From positions 16,438 to 80,437 of the forward strand of contig JARUKX010000014.1 in assembly GCA_029688825.1 (NCBI GenBank): a stretch of 64,000 nt of DNA, in the 5' to 3' direction. The translations under genes and the position numbers were made by a program. This stretch comes from Haloarculaceae archaeon H-GB1-1 (GTDB lineage: Archaea > Halobacteriota > Halobacteria > Halobacteriales > Haloarculaceae). Below the pieces are notes generated by a model. That model was not told the DNA's origin, ran no database searches, and worked only from the letters and a program-made list of their open reading frames with translations. Positions 16,357 to 24,139 of this stretch are shown one piece after another. The number at the start of each line of letters is the position of its first letter. Positions within the stretch are counted from its first letter, which is position 1.

Positions 16357-17433
16357 ATGTTCGGCTCACCATCTGGCAAACGAACGTCCATCGGCCTGCT
16401 CGGGGTCGGAAACATCGGACAGGTCCACCTGCAATCGGCCCGTGCGATGGACGACGTCGAGGTGACGGCTGCCGCGGACGCCGTCCCCGAGAATCGGGCA
16501 CACGCTACCTCACAGGGCGTCGATTCCGTCTACGACGACTTCGAGACGCTCCTTGAGAACGAATCGCTCGACGCCGTCATCGTCGCGCTACCGCCGTTCC
16601 TCCATCGCGACGCAGTCGAACTCGCCGCCGAGCAGGGTGCCCACGCGTACGTCGAGAAGCCGTTCGCACGGTCGGTCGCCGAGGCGCGCGAACTCATCGA
16701 CATCGCTGACGAGGCCGACGTCTCGCTCGGTGTCGACCACACCATCCGCTACTTCCCGGACGTGCGGGAGGTCCGTGACCGCTACCGCGACGGGCGCATC
16801 GGGTCCGTCCCGTACGCGACCATCAGCCGGGTCAACAATCACCCGTTCAGCGGGCCGCCGGTCGAGGGACCCTACCCGTCGTGGCCGCTCGATCCCGACC
16901 TCGCGGGCGGGGGCGTCCTCCTCGAACTCGGCGTCCATCTGCTGGACGTCCTGGAGTGGACCTTCGGCGAGATGGAAGTCCTCGACGCGGAGACGGACCG
17001 ACAGCTCGAAATCCCGGTCGAAGACGCCGCGACGGTCTTCCTGAAGGCCGCCGAAACCGGGACGCGGGTGACCCTGCACTGCGGGTCCTACCAGTGGGAA
17101 GACCTCTCGGAGTTCAACATGACCTATCGCCTCGAAGGCGCGACGGGCGCGCTCGACAACGGCGACTACGCGCCCGAGAGCTTCTACGGGAACGCCGCGA
17201 AAGCGAGCATCGGGAACGTCCAGAAGGCCTTCTCCGGCGAGGAACCCGACTACTTCGCGCCGACGTACTATCTCCAGGCCTACTACACGGCGCTTCGGGA
17301 GTTCGTCGACGCCATCCGGGCCGGCGAGCAACCGCCGGTCAGCGGTGCAGAAGGGCTTCGAACGGTCCAGTTGGTCGAAGACGCCTACGACGCTGCGGAC
17401 CTGACCTACGACCGTCAGGGGGTGGTCCAGTGA
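16357..17433 (+). CDS. Gfo/Idh/MocA family oxidoreductase
   Basis: A 358-residue NAD(P)-dependent oxidoreductase. The Rossmann motif IGLLGVGNIGQVHL lies at about 12-25, EKPF near residue 107, and the C-terminal domain has GGGVLLELGVHLLDVLEW with the catalytic-region His. The end PPVSGAEGLRTVQLVEDAY is typical of the family. It differs from the WbpB-like enzyme at 7398, so it likely acts on another sugar or cyclitol. It is first in a three-gene operon with four-base overlaps (GTGA, then ATGA), with a DUF362-like protein and an epimerase. Confidence 0.88.
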   Translation: MFGSPSGKRTSIGLLGVGNIGQVHLQSARAMDDVEVTAAADAVPENRAHATSQGVDSVYDDFETLLENESLDAVIVALPPFLHRDAVELAAEQGAHAYVEKPFARSVAEARELIDIADEADVSLGVDHTIRYFPDVREVRDRYRDGRIGSVPYATISRVNNHPFSGPPVEGPYPSWPLDPDLAGGGVLLELGVHLLDVLEWTFGEMEVLDAETDRQLEIPVEDAATVFLKAAETGTRVTLHCGSYQWEDLSEFNMTYRLEGATGALDNGDYAPESFYGNAAKASIGNVQKAFSGEEPDYFAPTYYLQAYYTALREFVDAIRAGEQPPVSGAEGLRTVQLVEDAYDAADLTYDRQGVVQ

Positions 17434-18296
17434 CGGTCGTCACCGGCACGCAGGTCCCGGCGCTCGACGAGGCGGCCCTCGACGAGGGCGTCGCGTCGGT
17501 GACGTCGTCGCTCCGTCAGCGACTGACCGAGGCCGACGCCGACCGCGTGGTCCTGCTCCCCGACGCCCACTACCCGTTCCAGCCGTCGACGGGGATGGTC
17601 ACGAACCCGGCGGTCGTCGGCGCACTCGCGCGGCGATTGCGGGCGTCGATGCCGGACCTGGACGTCGCAGTCGCGATCAACGCCGCCCGCGGGATCGACC
17701 CCGAGGCGGTCGCGACGTACCTCGGCTACGAGACGCTCGCGGCCGACCTCGACCTCGAACTGCAACCGTTCTCGACTGACGAATCGCGGACGCAGATTCC
17801 CGGGCCGCTGACCAGCGGAACGCTCGTGACCGTCCCGAGCGCACGCATCGGAGGTCGCGTCGCCGTCGCTGGCGGGTTGGCGACCCTCTCCCGCGCAGCG
17901 GGGGCTGATCCGACCGACCCGGCGGACGTGTTCGCAACTCTCGACACCCTCGCCCCCGCCGGAACCGTCGTCGACGCGACCTACACGTACGCGGGCGACC
18001 CGCACGAGACTCGCTCCCTGCTGTCGGGGACCGACGTCGGCGCGGCGGACCTCGTGCTGGCGCGACTGCTCGGCGTCGCCATCGAGGACGCACCCCTGCT
18101 GGACGAACTGCGGTCCCGGTACGACAGCGCCGTCACCGTCACGGGGCTGGACGTCGACGGCATCGCCGCACAGCTTCCCAGTGGGGAGATCCCCGAATCG
18201 ACCGACCCGCATCCGCTCGTCAGAACGGGCTACAAGCTGTACACGATGGTGAGCGGCGACGTCTACCCGCCACAGATGCGAGGTGGTGGCGAATGA
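17430..18296 (+). CDS. DUF362-like protein
   Basis: A 288-residue protein with a GTG start at 17430 overlapping the oxidoreductase stop by four bases. It contains VVLLPDAHYPFQPSTGMVTNP (trimmed: HYPFQPSTGMVTNP), VAVAINAARGIDPEAV, TYLGYE and, toward the C-terminus, SGTDVGAADLVLARLLGVAIED. The last matches the DUF362 hallmark of a TDPVAxDAVxARLLG-type segment. There are no Cys clusters, so the ferredoxin-type domain of some DUF362 proteins is missing. The reaction is unknown; the strict operon with a Gfo/Idh oxidoreductase and an SDR epimerase points to sugar metabolism or surface glycan synthesis. Confidence 0.7.
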   Translation: MTVVTGTQVPALDEAALDEGVASVTSSLRQRLTEADADRVVLLPDAHYPFQPSTGMVTNPAVVGALARRLRASMPDLDVAVAINAARGIDPEAVATYLGYETLAADLDLELQPFSTDESRTQIPGPLTSGTLVTVPSARIGGRVAVAGGLATLSRAAGADPTDPADVFATLDTLAPAGTVVDATYTYAGDPHETRSLLSGTDVGAADLVLARLLGVAIEDAPLLDELRSRYDSAVTVTGLDVDGIAAQLPSGEIPESTDPHPLVRTGYKLYTMVSGDVYPPQMRGGGE

Positions 18297-19243
18297 CCGT
18301 TCTCGTGACCGGGGCGACCGGCTTCCTGGGGTCGAGTCTGTGTCGGGCGCTCGCCCGCCGGGGATGGGACGTGCGCGCACTCCGTCGCGATTCGTCCGAC
18401 GTGTCGGCGCTGTCCGACGTCGACCTGGAGTGGGTCGTCGGCGACGTGCTCGACGAGGCGTCTCTCAGAGACGCGATGGACGGCTGTGACGCCGTGTTCC
18501 ACCTGGCCGGCATCGGCCTCACTGCCGGGCCGCCCGAGACGGTTCGCCGGGTCAACGTCACCGGGACGAAGAACGCGCTCTCGGCGGCCGAGGCCGCCGA
18601 CGTCGACCGCTTCGTGTTCACGAGTACGGCGGGCACGCGCCGGAGCGACGGCGTCGCCGACGAAACGGACACCGCGCCGCCCATCGGTGCCTACCAGGAG
18701 TCGAAGGCCCGCGCCGAGGCGCTGGTCGACCACCGCGCGGCAAACGGTCTCGACGCGGTGACCGTCCATCCCACGTCCGTCTTCGGGCCGGGCGACCAGG
18801 AGTTCACGGGACGCCTGCTCTCGCTCGTGACTGACCCGAAGATGGTCGCGTACCTCCCCGGCGGTGTGAGTTTCGTCAGCGTGGACGACGTGGTCCGTGG
18901 AATCATCGCCGCGCACGAGGACGGCGAGACCGGCGAGCACTACATCCTCGGCGGGGAGAATCTCACCTTCGAGCGTGCGCTTGCGATTCTCGCCTCACGT
19001 GCCGACGGCTCCAGACCACGTGTAGAGGTGCCACCGGAAGCGGTCAAGCTCCTCGGCTACGTCGCCGGGGCGGCGGACCAGCTTCTCGACGCTCGCTTCT
19101 TCCCGTTCGACCCGGACATGGCCGAACTCTCGACGCAGACGCTGTTCTACACGTCCGAGAAGGCCCAGTCGGAATTGGGCTACGACTCCCAGCCACTCGA
19201 CGCGCACGCCGACGCGGCTATCGAGTGGTACGAAGAGTCCTGA
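18293..19243 (+). CDS. NAD-dependent epimerase/dehydratase (extended SDR)
   Basis: A 316-residue extended short-chain dehydrogenase. It has a Rossmann motif VLVTGATGFLGSSL at 3-16, a strand-end FTSTAGTRRSD, the catalytic pair in AYQESK (Tyr-x3-Lys), and HPTSVFGPGDQE typical of the family. The C-terminal substrate domain contains YILGGENLTFERALAI. Its ATG overlaps the DUF362-like stop (ATGA). It probably modifies a nucleotide sugar or related substrate produced by the first two operon genes; specificity cannot be read from the sequence. Confidence 0.87.
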   Translation: MTVLVTGATGFLGSSLCRALARRGWDVRALRRDSSDVSALSDVDLEWVVGDVLDEASLRDAMDGCDAVFHLAGIGLTAGPPETVRRVNVTGTKNALSAAEAADVDRFVFTSTAGTRRSDGVADETDTAPPIGAYQESKARAEALVDHRAANGLDAVTVHPTSVFGPGDQEFTGRLLSLVTDPKMVAYLPGGVSFVSVDDVVRGIIAAHEDGETGEHYILGGENLTFERALAILASRADGSRPRVEVPPEAVKLLGYVAGAADQLLDARFFPFDPDMAELSTQTLFYTSEKAQSELGYDSQPLDAHADAAIEWYEES

Positions 19244-19273
19244 CGTGGGCGGTTCGGCCCCGATTCGACGCGC

Positions 19274-19540
19274 TCACTCCAGATACCCCAGCGATTCCAG
19301 CCGTTTCTCGACCTCCGCCTCCCCGACGGATTCCGCGTCCTCGTCCGTTCCGTCCTCGACGCGGGCGAGCGTTTCTTCCAGAACGAACGCGACGTACTCG
19401 GCGGCCGTGTCGAAGTCCGTCCGTGGAAGGCGGTCCTCGACCCGGTCGACGAGCGAGGCCGGCAACGTCACGTCGCTCCAGTCGGGATTCGTCGCAGGGG
19501 TCTGCTCGGCGGTTCCGTCTCCGTTTCGGACGTCGCTCAT
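19274..19540 (-). CDS. Small ribbon-helix-helix-like protein with sulfatase-type C-terminal tail
   Basis: An 88-residue protein from the ATG at 19540 (MSDVRNGDGTAEQ), 32 bases after an exact ATAACAAAGG motif. Residues about 23-58 (DVTLPASLVDRVEDRL, then TDFDTAAEYVAFVLEETLARV) resemble a CopG-type ribbon-helix-helix unit: a strand, helix A, and a helix B beginning after TDFDTAAEYV. An acidic linker follows. The last residues, VEKRLESLGYLE, closely match the C-terminal tails of the sulfatase/phosphatase genes at 25748, 32396 and 38373. It is divergent from the sulfatase at 19763. Possible regulator or interaction partner of those enzymes; function unproven. Confidence 0.72.
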   Translation of the reverse strand: MSDVRNGDGTAEQTPATNPDWSDVTLPASLVDRVEDRLPRTDFDTAAEYVAFVLEETLARVEDGTDEDAESVGEAEVEKRLESLGYLE

Positions 19541-19566
19541 GGTGGTCCGAACGGCGTGACCTGCCA

Positions 19567-19576
19567 CCTTTGTTAT
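19567..19576 (-). promoter_or_regulatory. ATAACAAAGG motif before RHH-like gene
   Basis: Exact copy on the minus strand, centred 32 bases before the ATG at 19540. Confidence 0.65.
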
Positions 19577-19677
19577 GCCGCTGTTACCGTCCGAACGAAG
19601 GGTTCGGACCGCCGTCGCGGGGCGATCCATCGCCGTCCGGAGCATCGACACCGGCCTCGGAGGACCGTAGGACGACG

Positions 19678-19687
19678 ATAACAAAGG
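19678..19687 (+). promoter_or_regulatory. ATAACAAAGG motif before sulfatase
   Basis: Exact copy, centred about 80 bases before the sulfatase ATG. A GTG at 19711 (29 bases downstream) opens a short frame that runs into the sulfatase gene. With the copy at 19567 it forms a divergent pair. Confidence 0.6.
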
Positions 19688-19762
19688 GTGGAATGCGAGT
19701 AGCCGCCCTCGTGAGCGGACGCTGCGGAGCCGGGTCGCCGGCCCGTAGCCCGACTACGAACC

Positions 19763-20989
19763 ATGACAGAGCAACGCAACATCGTGCTGGTGACCGTCGA
19801 TAGCTTGCGAGCAGACCACTGCGGATTCATGGGCGACGACCGCGGCCTGACGCCCAACCTCGACCACTACGCCGAGGAGGGACTGGTCTTCGAGAACGCG
19901 GTGACGCCCGGCCCGTCGACCCTGGACGCGCTCCCGGCGATCTTCACCGGCCGTGACCTTCCCGACGGCGAGGGCGACACGAAAGAACGACTCCAGCATC
20001 ACATGCAGGCCCGCGAGACGATTCCCGAGAAGCTCTCGGAACTGGGCTACGAGACGGGGGCGTTCACGGCCAACCCCTGGACGTCCCGGTACTTCGGCTT
20101 CGACGAGGGCTTCGACCACTTCGAGGACTTCATCGACGAGTCCGAGACGGACGACGCCGACGACGGCGACGAGTCCGACTCTACACTCGGACTCGGGCTC
20201 CGACTCCTCCGCGGCTGGTCGGAAGAGACCATGCTCCAGGACTGGGGCTCGTTCTACGAGGACGCGCTCGCGTGGACCGAACAGGCGAGCGAGCCGTACT
20301 TCCTCTGGCTGTTCCTCGTCGACGTCCACATGCCGTACCTCCCCGTGGAGGGCTATCGGAGCCAGTCCCGGCCGTCGACCTACGCCGCGAACCTGTGGCT
20401 GTACCTCACCGGCCACGACCCCGGCATGTTCGAAGCACCGTTCAAGCGGCGCTTGCTCGGTGCCTACGAGGACACGATCCGCTACACCGACGACTACTTC
20501 CAGCGGTTCGTCGACGACCTGACCGAGGACGACCCGATGGTCGTCTTCCACGCCGACCACGGCGAAGCGTTCGGCGAACACGGTATCTACGGACACGGCC
20601 CGGATCTGAGCGAGGAACAGATTCACGTGCCGCTGTTCGTCGCGAACGGACCGACCGGCGAGGTCGAGGAACCGTTCTCGCTGCGGAAGCTTCCGGACCT
20701 GTTGACGACGCTGGCCACCGACGGCGACCCGACGAAACTCACCGACCCCGTTGTCGGGTCACGCAATCGCGACCCGAAGTTCGGCGTCCGCGGCCGGGAC
20801 TGGAAGTACGTCGACGCCGACGGCGACGCGACCCTGTATCAGGTCGACGGTGGGGAGGCCCCCATCTCCTCGAACCCCGAACTGGAGAATCTCGGGCAGG
20901 TCCTCGTCGACCAGTGGCAGTCGAACGTCGCCGAGCGCGACCGGGTCACCGCGGCGACGAAGGAGATCGCAGCGACCGAACAGCTCTGA
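19763..20989 (+). CDS. Sulfatase-superfamily protein (alkaline phosphatase fold)
   Basis: A 408-residue cytoplasmic member of the sulfatase/alkaline phosphatase superfamily. Metal-site motifs: VLVTVDSLRADHCGFMG at the N-terminus, and VVFHADHGEAFGEHGIYGHG around residues 265-285. The nucleophile loop reads GPSTLDALPAIFTG and lacks the Cys/Ser-x-Pro-x-Arg formylglycine motif. It may therefore be a phospho- or phosphoethanolamine-type transferase or hydrolase rather than a true sulfatase. Unlike the other family members here, it has no LGY-type C-terminal tail. Divergent from the small RHH-like gene; surface-glycan context. Confidence 0.85.
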   Translation: MTEQRNIVLVTVDSLRADHCGFMGDDRGLTPNLDHYAEEGLVFENAVTPGPSTLDALPAIFTGRDLPDGEGDTKERLQHHMQARETIPEKLSELGYETGAFTANPWTSRYFGFDEGFDHFEDFIDESETDDADDGDESDSTLGLGLRLLRGWSEETMLQDWGSFYEDALAWTEQASEPYFLWLFLVDVHMPYLPVEGYRSQSRPSTYAANLWLYLTGHDPGMFEAPFKRRLLGAYEDTIRYTDDYFQRFVDDLTEDDPMVVFHADHGEAFGEHGIYGHGPDLSEEQIHVPLFVANGPTGEVEEPFSLRKLPDLLTTLATDGDPTKLTDPVVGSRNRDPKFGVRGRDWKYVDADGDATLYQVDGGEAPISSNPELENLGQVLVDQWQSNVAERDRVTAATKEIAATEQL

Positions 20990-21158
20990 ACGGCGCTTCT
21001 GGCCGGCCAGTATTCTCCGTAGTTCTTGCCGACGACGAGTGACGGCTGCGGTATCGAGACGATCACTGCGCTGAGCGACGACGCTTGGAGTCGAAGCAGA
21101 CGGACTCGAAACGGAGAAACCGAACCGAAACTGACGAGGGGCGGTCGCCCCCAGGAAA

Positions 21159-22973
21159 TCACTCAGAGACGTAATAGAGTCGGAAGTCGCCGTTCGTGAC
21201 GACGCGATTGACGCCGCGGTCCTGGCCTGCGCGTTCCAGCCCGGCCTCGGAGTAGCGGATGTTCCCCCAGAGGTCCTCCCGTTCGACGGTCGCCTGCGAG
21301 ACGACGAGATAGCGTGGCTCGTCGTACACCTCGTTCAGGTCGCTGTCGAGTTCGTTGAACGGCACGGCACTCCCCTCCCGTTCGGTGCCCGAGGTCAGGG
21401 ACCCGGTTCCCTCGATGGCGTCTCTGAACCGGTCCGGCCCGGCCCTGATTCCCACGTACTCGATGCCCTCCGCTTCGTACGCGAACGCCGTCTGATGGCC
21501 GGTCATCCGAGCGTCGGTGACCTGACTGTTCGCCTGGTAGATGTACGGCGATGGGAACACCGTCGCGAGAGAGAGCGCCAGCATGATCGCGAGAACGACG
21601 ACGGAGAGGGCAGTCACCCCTCGACTCACCGTCGGTGACCACGTCTCGACGAACGACAGGCCACGGGCGATGGCAATCGCCCCGAAGACCGTCACGACGA
21701 CCATGATGAAGCCGAGGTGGCGGAAGTAGATCGTCTGGAGGCGCCCCAACATGTAGAGCACCATCACGGCAGCGACCGGGATCAGGGCGACGCCGAAGAA
21801 CGGGAGGGTCTGCATGCGTTTCTCGCTCGTCCGCAGGCGTCCGAGCACGTTCCCGCCGAGCAAGAGTCCCGCGAGCCCGATGTAGACCGAACTCACGAGG
21901 AACAACTTGCCGAATATCTCCAACGGGGAGATGCCGAGCTCGGTGAGCGTACCGGTGCGCTGGGCGATCGCACCCGTCTCGCTCGGCGCGCCGGTCAGAA
22001 TCGTCGTGATCACCGTGTTCGTGAACGCGAAGGCAGTGTTCGTGATGCGCTGGTGGAGGATCGACCACACCACGAGGACCGCAGCGAGGAAGAGTGCCTG
22101 CCCGTACACGGGTCGCAGGTTCGTGTTCCCGCCCGAATACCACCGGTGAGCCAGTAGCACGACCGCCAGCGTCACGTACATCAACAGGAGGTTGGCGGCC
22201 TGCTGGGGGTGGATGAAGGTGATCGCCAGGGACGATATCGCTAACAGAATCCCGACGGGGCTCATCTCGAACCAGCCACCGTCAACCTCGGTGAGATAGA
22301 CGACGGTCAACAGCAGTATCAGCGGCAGGAAGAAGATGGCCATCGTGCTCGGGAACACCGTCAGGTGGGCGCTGATGTTGTTGATGGGCAACAACAGCAG
22401 GCCGGAGACCATCGCGACTGCGAGCGCCTTGCGGTCGTCGGTGATCGTTGCCACGGTCAGCGGGACGAACACGACGAAGACCGCGGTGAAGACGACGACG
22501 CCGAGGAAGAGCGCGTGCTCGAGCGGGAGACCGAGAATCCGGTTGAAGAACAGTCCGACGGTGTGGGTTCCGGGGTAGATGAGTTCCGTCAGCTGGACGT
22601 TCCCCTGCAGTACGTCACGCGTCCAGCCGAGATGGCTGAGTGCGTCGCCAGCGCTGTAGAAGCGATACCCTCTGATTAGCGGCAGGCTCACGATGGCGAC
22701 GAACGACTCGCCGCCGAGGAGGAGCGCCCCGGCGCGGACGCCACTCGTGGCCGGTGCGAAGGCGACGAGGATCGAACACGCGAGTGCGAGCGCGACGCCG
22801 ACCCAGAACGCGACCGGCGTGGCAGCGTACATCGATAGTTCGTAGCCCGTCGCAGGCGCTCCGTGTGCGATCGCGATCGCCGCGGTGACGGCGAGGAACC
22901 CGACTAGCAGGACCAGTCGTTGGATGGGACTTTCGATGCCACGTCGACGTGATTGTGAGGTAGTGACACTCAT
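21159..22973 (-). CDS. Polytopic membrane protein, possible GT-C-like
   Basis: A 604-residue integral membrane protein with roughly 12-14 hydrophobic helices over residues 18-490 and a soluble C-terminal domain of about 110 residues. An early loop RGYRFYSAGDALSHLGWTRD (residues about 100-120) holds acidic and His residues where GT-C glycosyltransferases keep their catalytic Asp. That, together with the neighbouring GT4 enzyme and flippase, makes a lipid-linked-sugar glycosyltransferase or polymerase plausible. No defining family motif is visible. An exact ATAACAAAGG motif lies about 53 bases upstream, and a gaggag ribosome-binding-like stretch precedes the ATG. Confidence 0.7.
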   Translation of the reverse strand: MSVTTSQSRRRGIESPIQRLVLLVGFLAVTAAIAIAHGAPATGYELSMYAATPVAFWVGVALALACSILVAFAPATSGVRAGALLLGGESFVAIVSLPLIRGYRFYSAGDALSHLGWTRDVLQGNVQLTELIYPGTHTVGLFFNRILGLPLEHALFLGVVVFTAVFVVFVPLTVATITDDRKALAVAMVSGLLLLPINNISAHLTVFPSTMAIFFLPLILLLTVVYLTEVDGGWFEMSPVGILLAISSLAITFIHPQQAANLLLMYVTLAVVLLAHRWYSGGNTNLRPVYGQALFLAAVLVVWSILHQRITNTAFAFTNTVITTILTGAPSETGAIAQRTGTLTELGISPLEIFGKLFLVSSVYIGLAGLLLGGNVLGRLRTSEKRMQTLPFFGVALIPVAAVMVLYMLGRLQTIYFRHLGFIMVVVTVFGAIAIARGLSFVETWSPTVSRGVTALSVVVLAIMLALSLATVFPSPYIYQANSQVTDARMTGHQTAFAYEAEGIEYVGIRAGPDRFRDAIEGTGSLTSGTEREGSAVPFNELDSDLNEVYDEPRYLVVSQATVEREDLWGNIRYSEAGLERAGQDRGVNRVVTNGDFRLYYVSE

Positions 22974-23021
22974 AACGATTGCATACTCCTCGGGGGGTAG
23001 CGCGTCGTTGACCGCAGAAAC

Positions 23022-23031
23022 CCTTTGTTAT
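23022..23031 (-). promoter_or_regulatory. ATAACAAAGG motif before polytopic membrane protein
   Basis: Exact copy on the minus strand, centred about 53 bases before the ATG at 22973. Confidence 0.6.
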
Positions 23032-23072
23032 GGAACTTCTGTTTGCCGAGTAGGGTGTCTGTTCCCGGCATG

Positions 23073-24059
23073 CTACGCCTCGTCGAGGACGCGCTCGTAC
23101 ACGTCGCGAATCTGTTCTGCCATGCGTTCGAGGCTCAGGTCGGCGATCTGTTCGCGTCCGTTCGCGCGCTCGTCGTCACGGAGCGTGGAGACGACGGCGT
23201 CGACGAGTTCGTCGTCGGTCCGTCCGACCGCGGACGGTTCGATGTCGTTGAGGACCGTCGAGAGACCCCCGACGTCCGTCGAGACGACCGGGAGGTTACA
23301 GGCCAGCGCCTCCTTGACGGTGTTGGGGAATCCCTCTCGCTTCGAGGTGAGCAACAGGACGTCCGCTGCGTTCATCCAGACGGGCATCTCGTCGTGCGGA
23401 ATCTCTCCGTTCGGCGTCTGGAGTTCGATATCGGCGTCGAGACGTGACCGCGCCGCGTCGACGACGCGCTCCGAACGCGGGAAATCCTTTTCTTCGCGGG
23501 CAATCGGCGAGGGGAACAGCACGTGATGGGCGTCGGAATCCCAGCCGAGTTGCTTCTGTGCGCGCTCCTGTGGGACCGGGGCGAACTGCTCGAAATCGAC
23601 GCCGTGCGGGATGACGGTGGATTCACACGGTAGCTCCCTGTCCATCTCCTCGGACATGACGATGACGGCGTCCGCACGGCGGGCACAGAGCTTGCTGAGC
23701 CACCCGAACTCGCCGAAGAGGTCCGACCCCCAGAGCGTCAGGACGACAGGGCAGGACGACTGCGCGAGCGCGTGGGGCGCGGTCAGCCCGTAGTTCGCGT
23801 GGACGACGTCGTACTCGGTGCTCGCCTCGTCGAACACCTGCGGGAAGAATCGGAGGTAATCGACCGGCGACCGGTTGTCCGCGGCGTCGGTGCCGATGGT
23901 GCTCCCGGGAACAGAGAGCGTCTCGCAGTTCACGCCCACGTCTTCGAGCGCACGTACCTGATTGAGGTAGAACGTTGCATCTCTCATATTCACCAGGTTC
24001 AGAACGTCTAACTGCTCCGAACGTATGTGACGGTTCGACTGCACCGTTGTCGGGCACAT
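23073..24059 (-). CDS. Glycosyltransferase family 4
   Basis: A 328-residue GT-B glycosyltransferase. The N-terminal acceptor domain has VVHANYGLTAPHAL and LTLWGSDLFGEF. The C-terminal nucleotide-sugar domain has VIPHGVDFEQF, VLFPSPIAREEKDF, WMNAADVLLLTSKREGFPNTVKEAL (the E-x7-E motif of GT4 retaining enzymes, near residues 251-259) and PVVSTDVGG. It is slightly short for the family but complete. A variant motif (ATAACCAAAC) lies 33 bases before its ATG. It probably adds a sugar to a lipid- or polymer-linked surface glycan, with the adjacent flippase exporting the product. Confidence 0.9.
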   Translation of the reverse strand: MCPTTVQSNRHIRSEQLDVLNLVNMRDATFYLNQVRALEDVGVNCETLSVPGSTIGTDAADNRSPVDYLRFFPQVFDEASTEYDVVHANYGLTAPHALAQSSCPVVLTLWGSDLFGEFGWLSKLCARRADAVIVMSEEMDRELPCESTVIPHGVDFEQFAPVPQERAQKQLGWDSDAHHVLFPSPIAREEKDFPRSERVVDAARSRLDADIELQTPNGEIPHDEMPVWMNAADVLLLTSKREGFPNTVKEALACNLPVVSTDVGGLSTVLNDIEPSAVGRTDDELVDAVVSTLRDDERANGREQIADLSLERMAEQIRDVYERVLDEA

Positions 24060-24086
24060 GCTCTGCTCACCCTTTCTAGTGGGTCC

Positions 24087-24096
24087 GTTTGGTTAT
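24087..24096 (-). promoter_or_regulatory. ATAACAAAGG-type motif (variant) before GT4 gene
   Basis: Reads ATAACCAAAC on the minus strand, centred 33 bases before the ATG at 24059. Two mismatches, but the spacing is right. Confidence 0.35.
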
Positions 24097-24139
24097 GCGC
24101 CAATTTACCCGGGAGAGCGGCCCCCACGCGAAGACCCGC

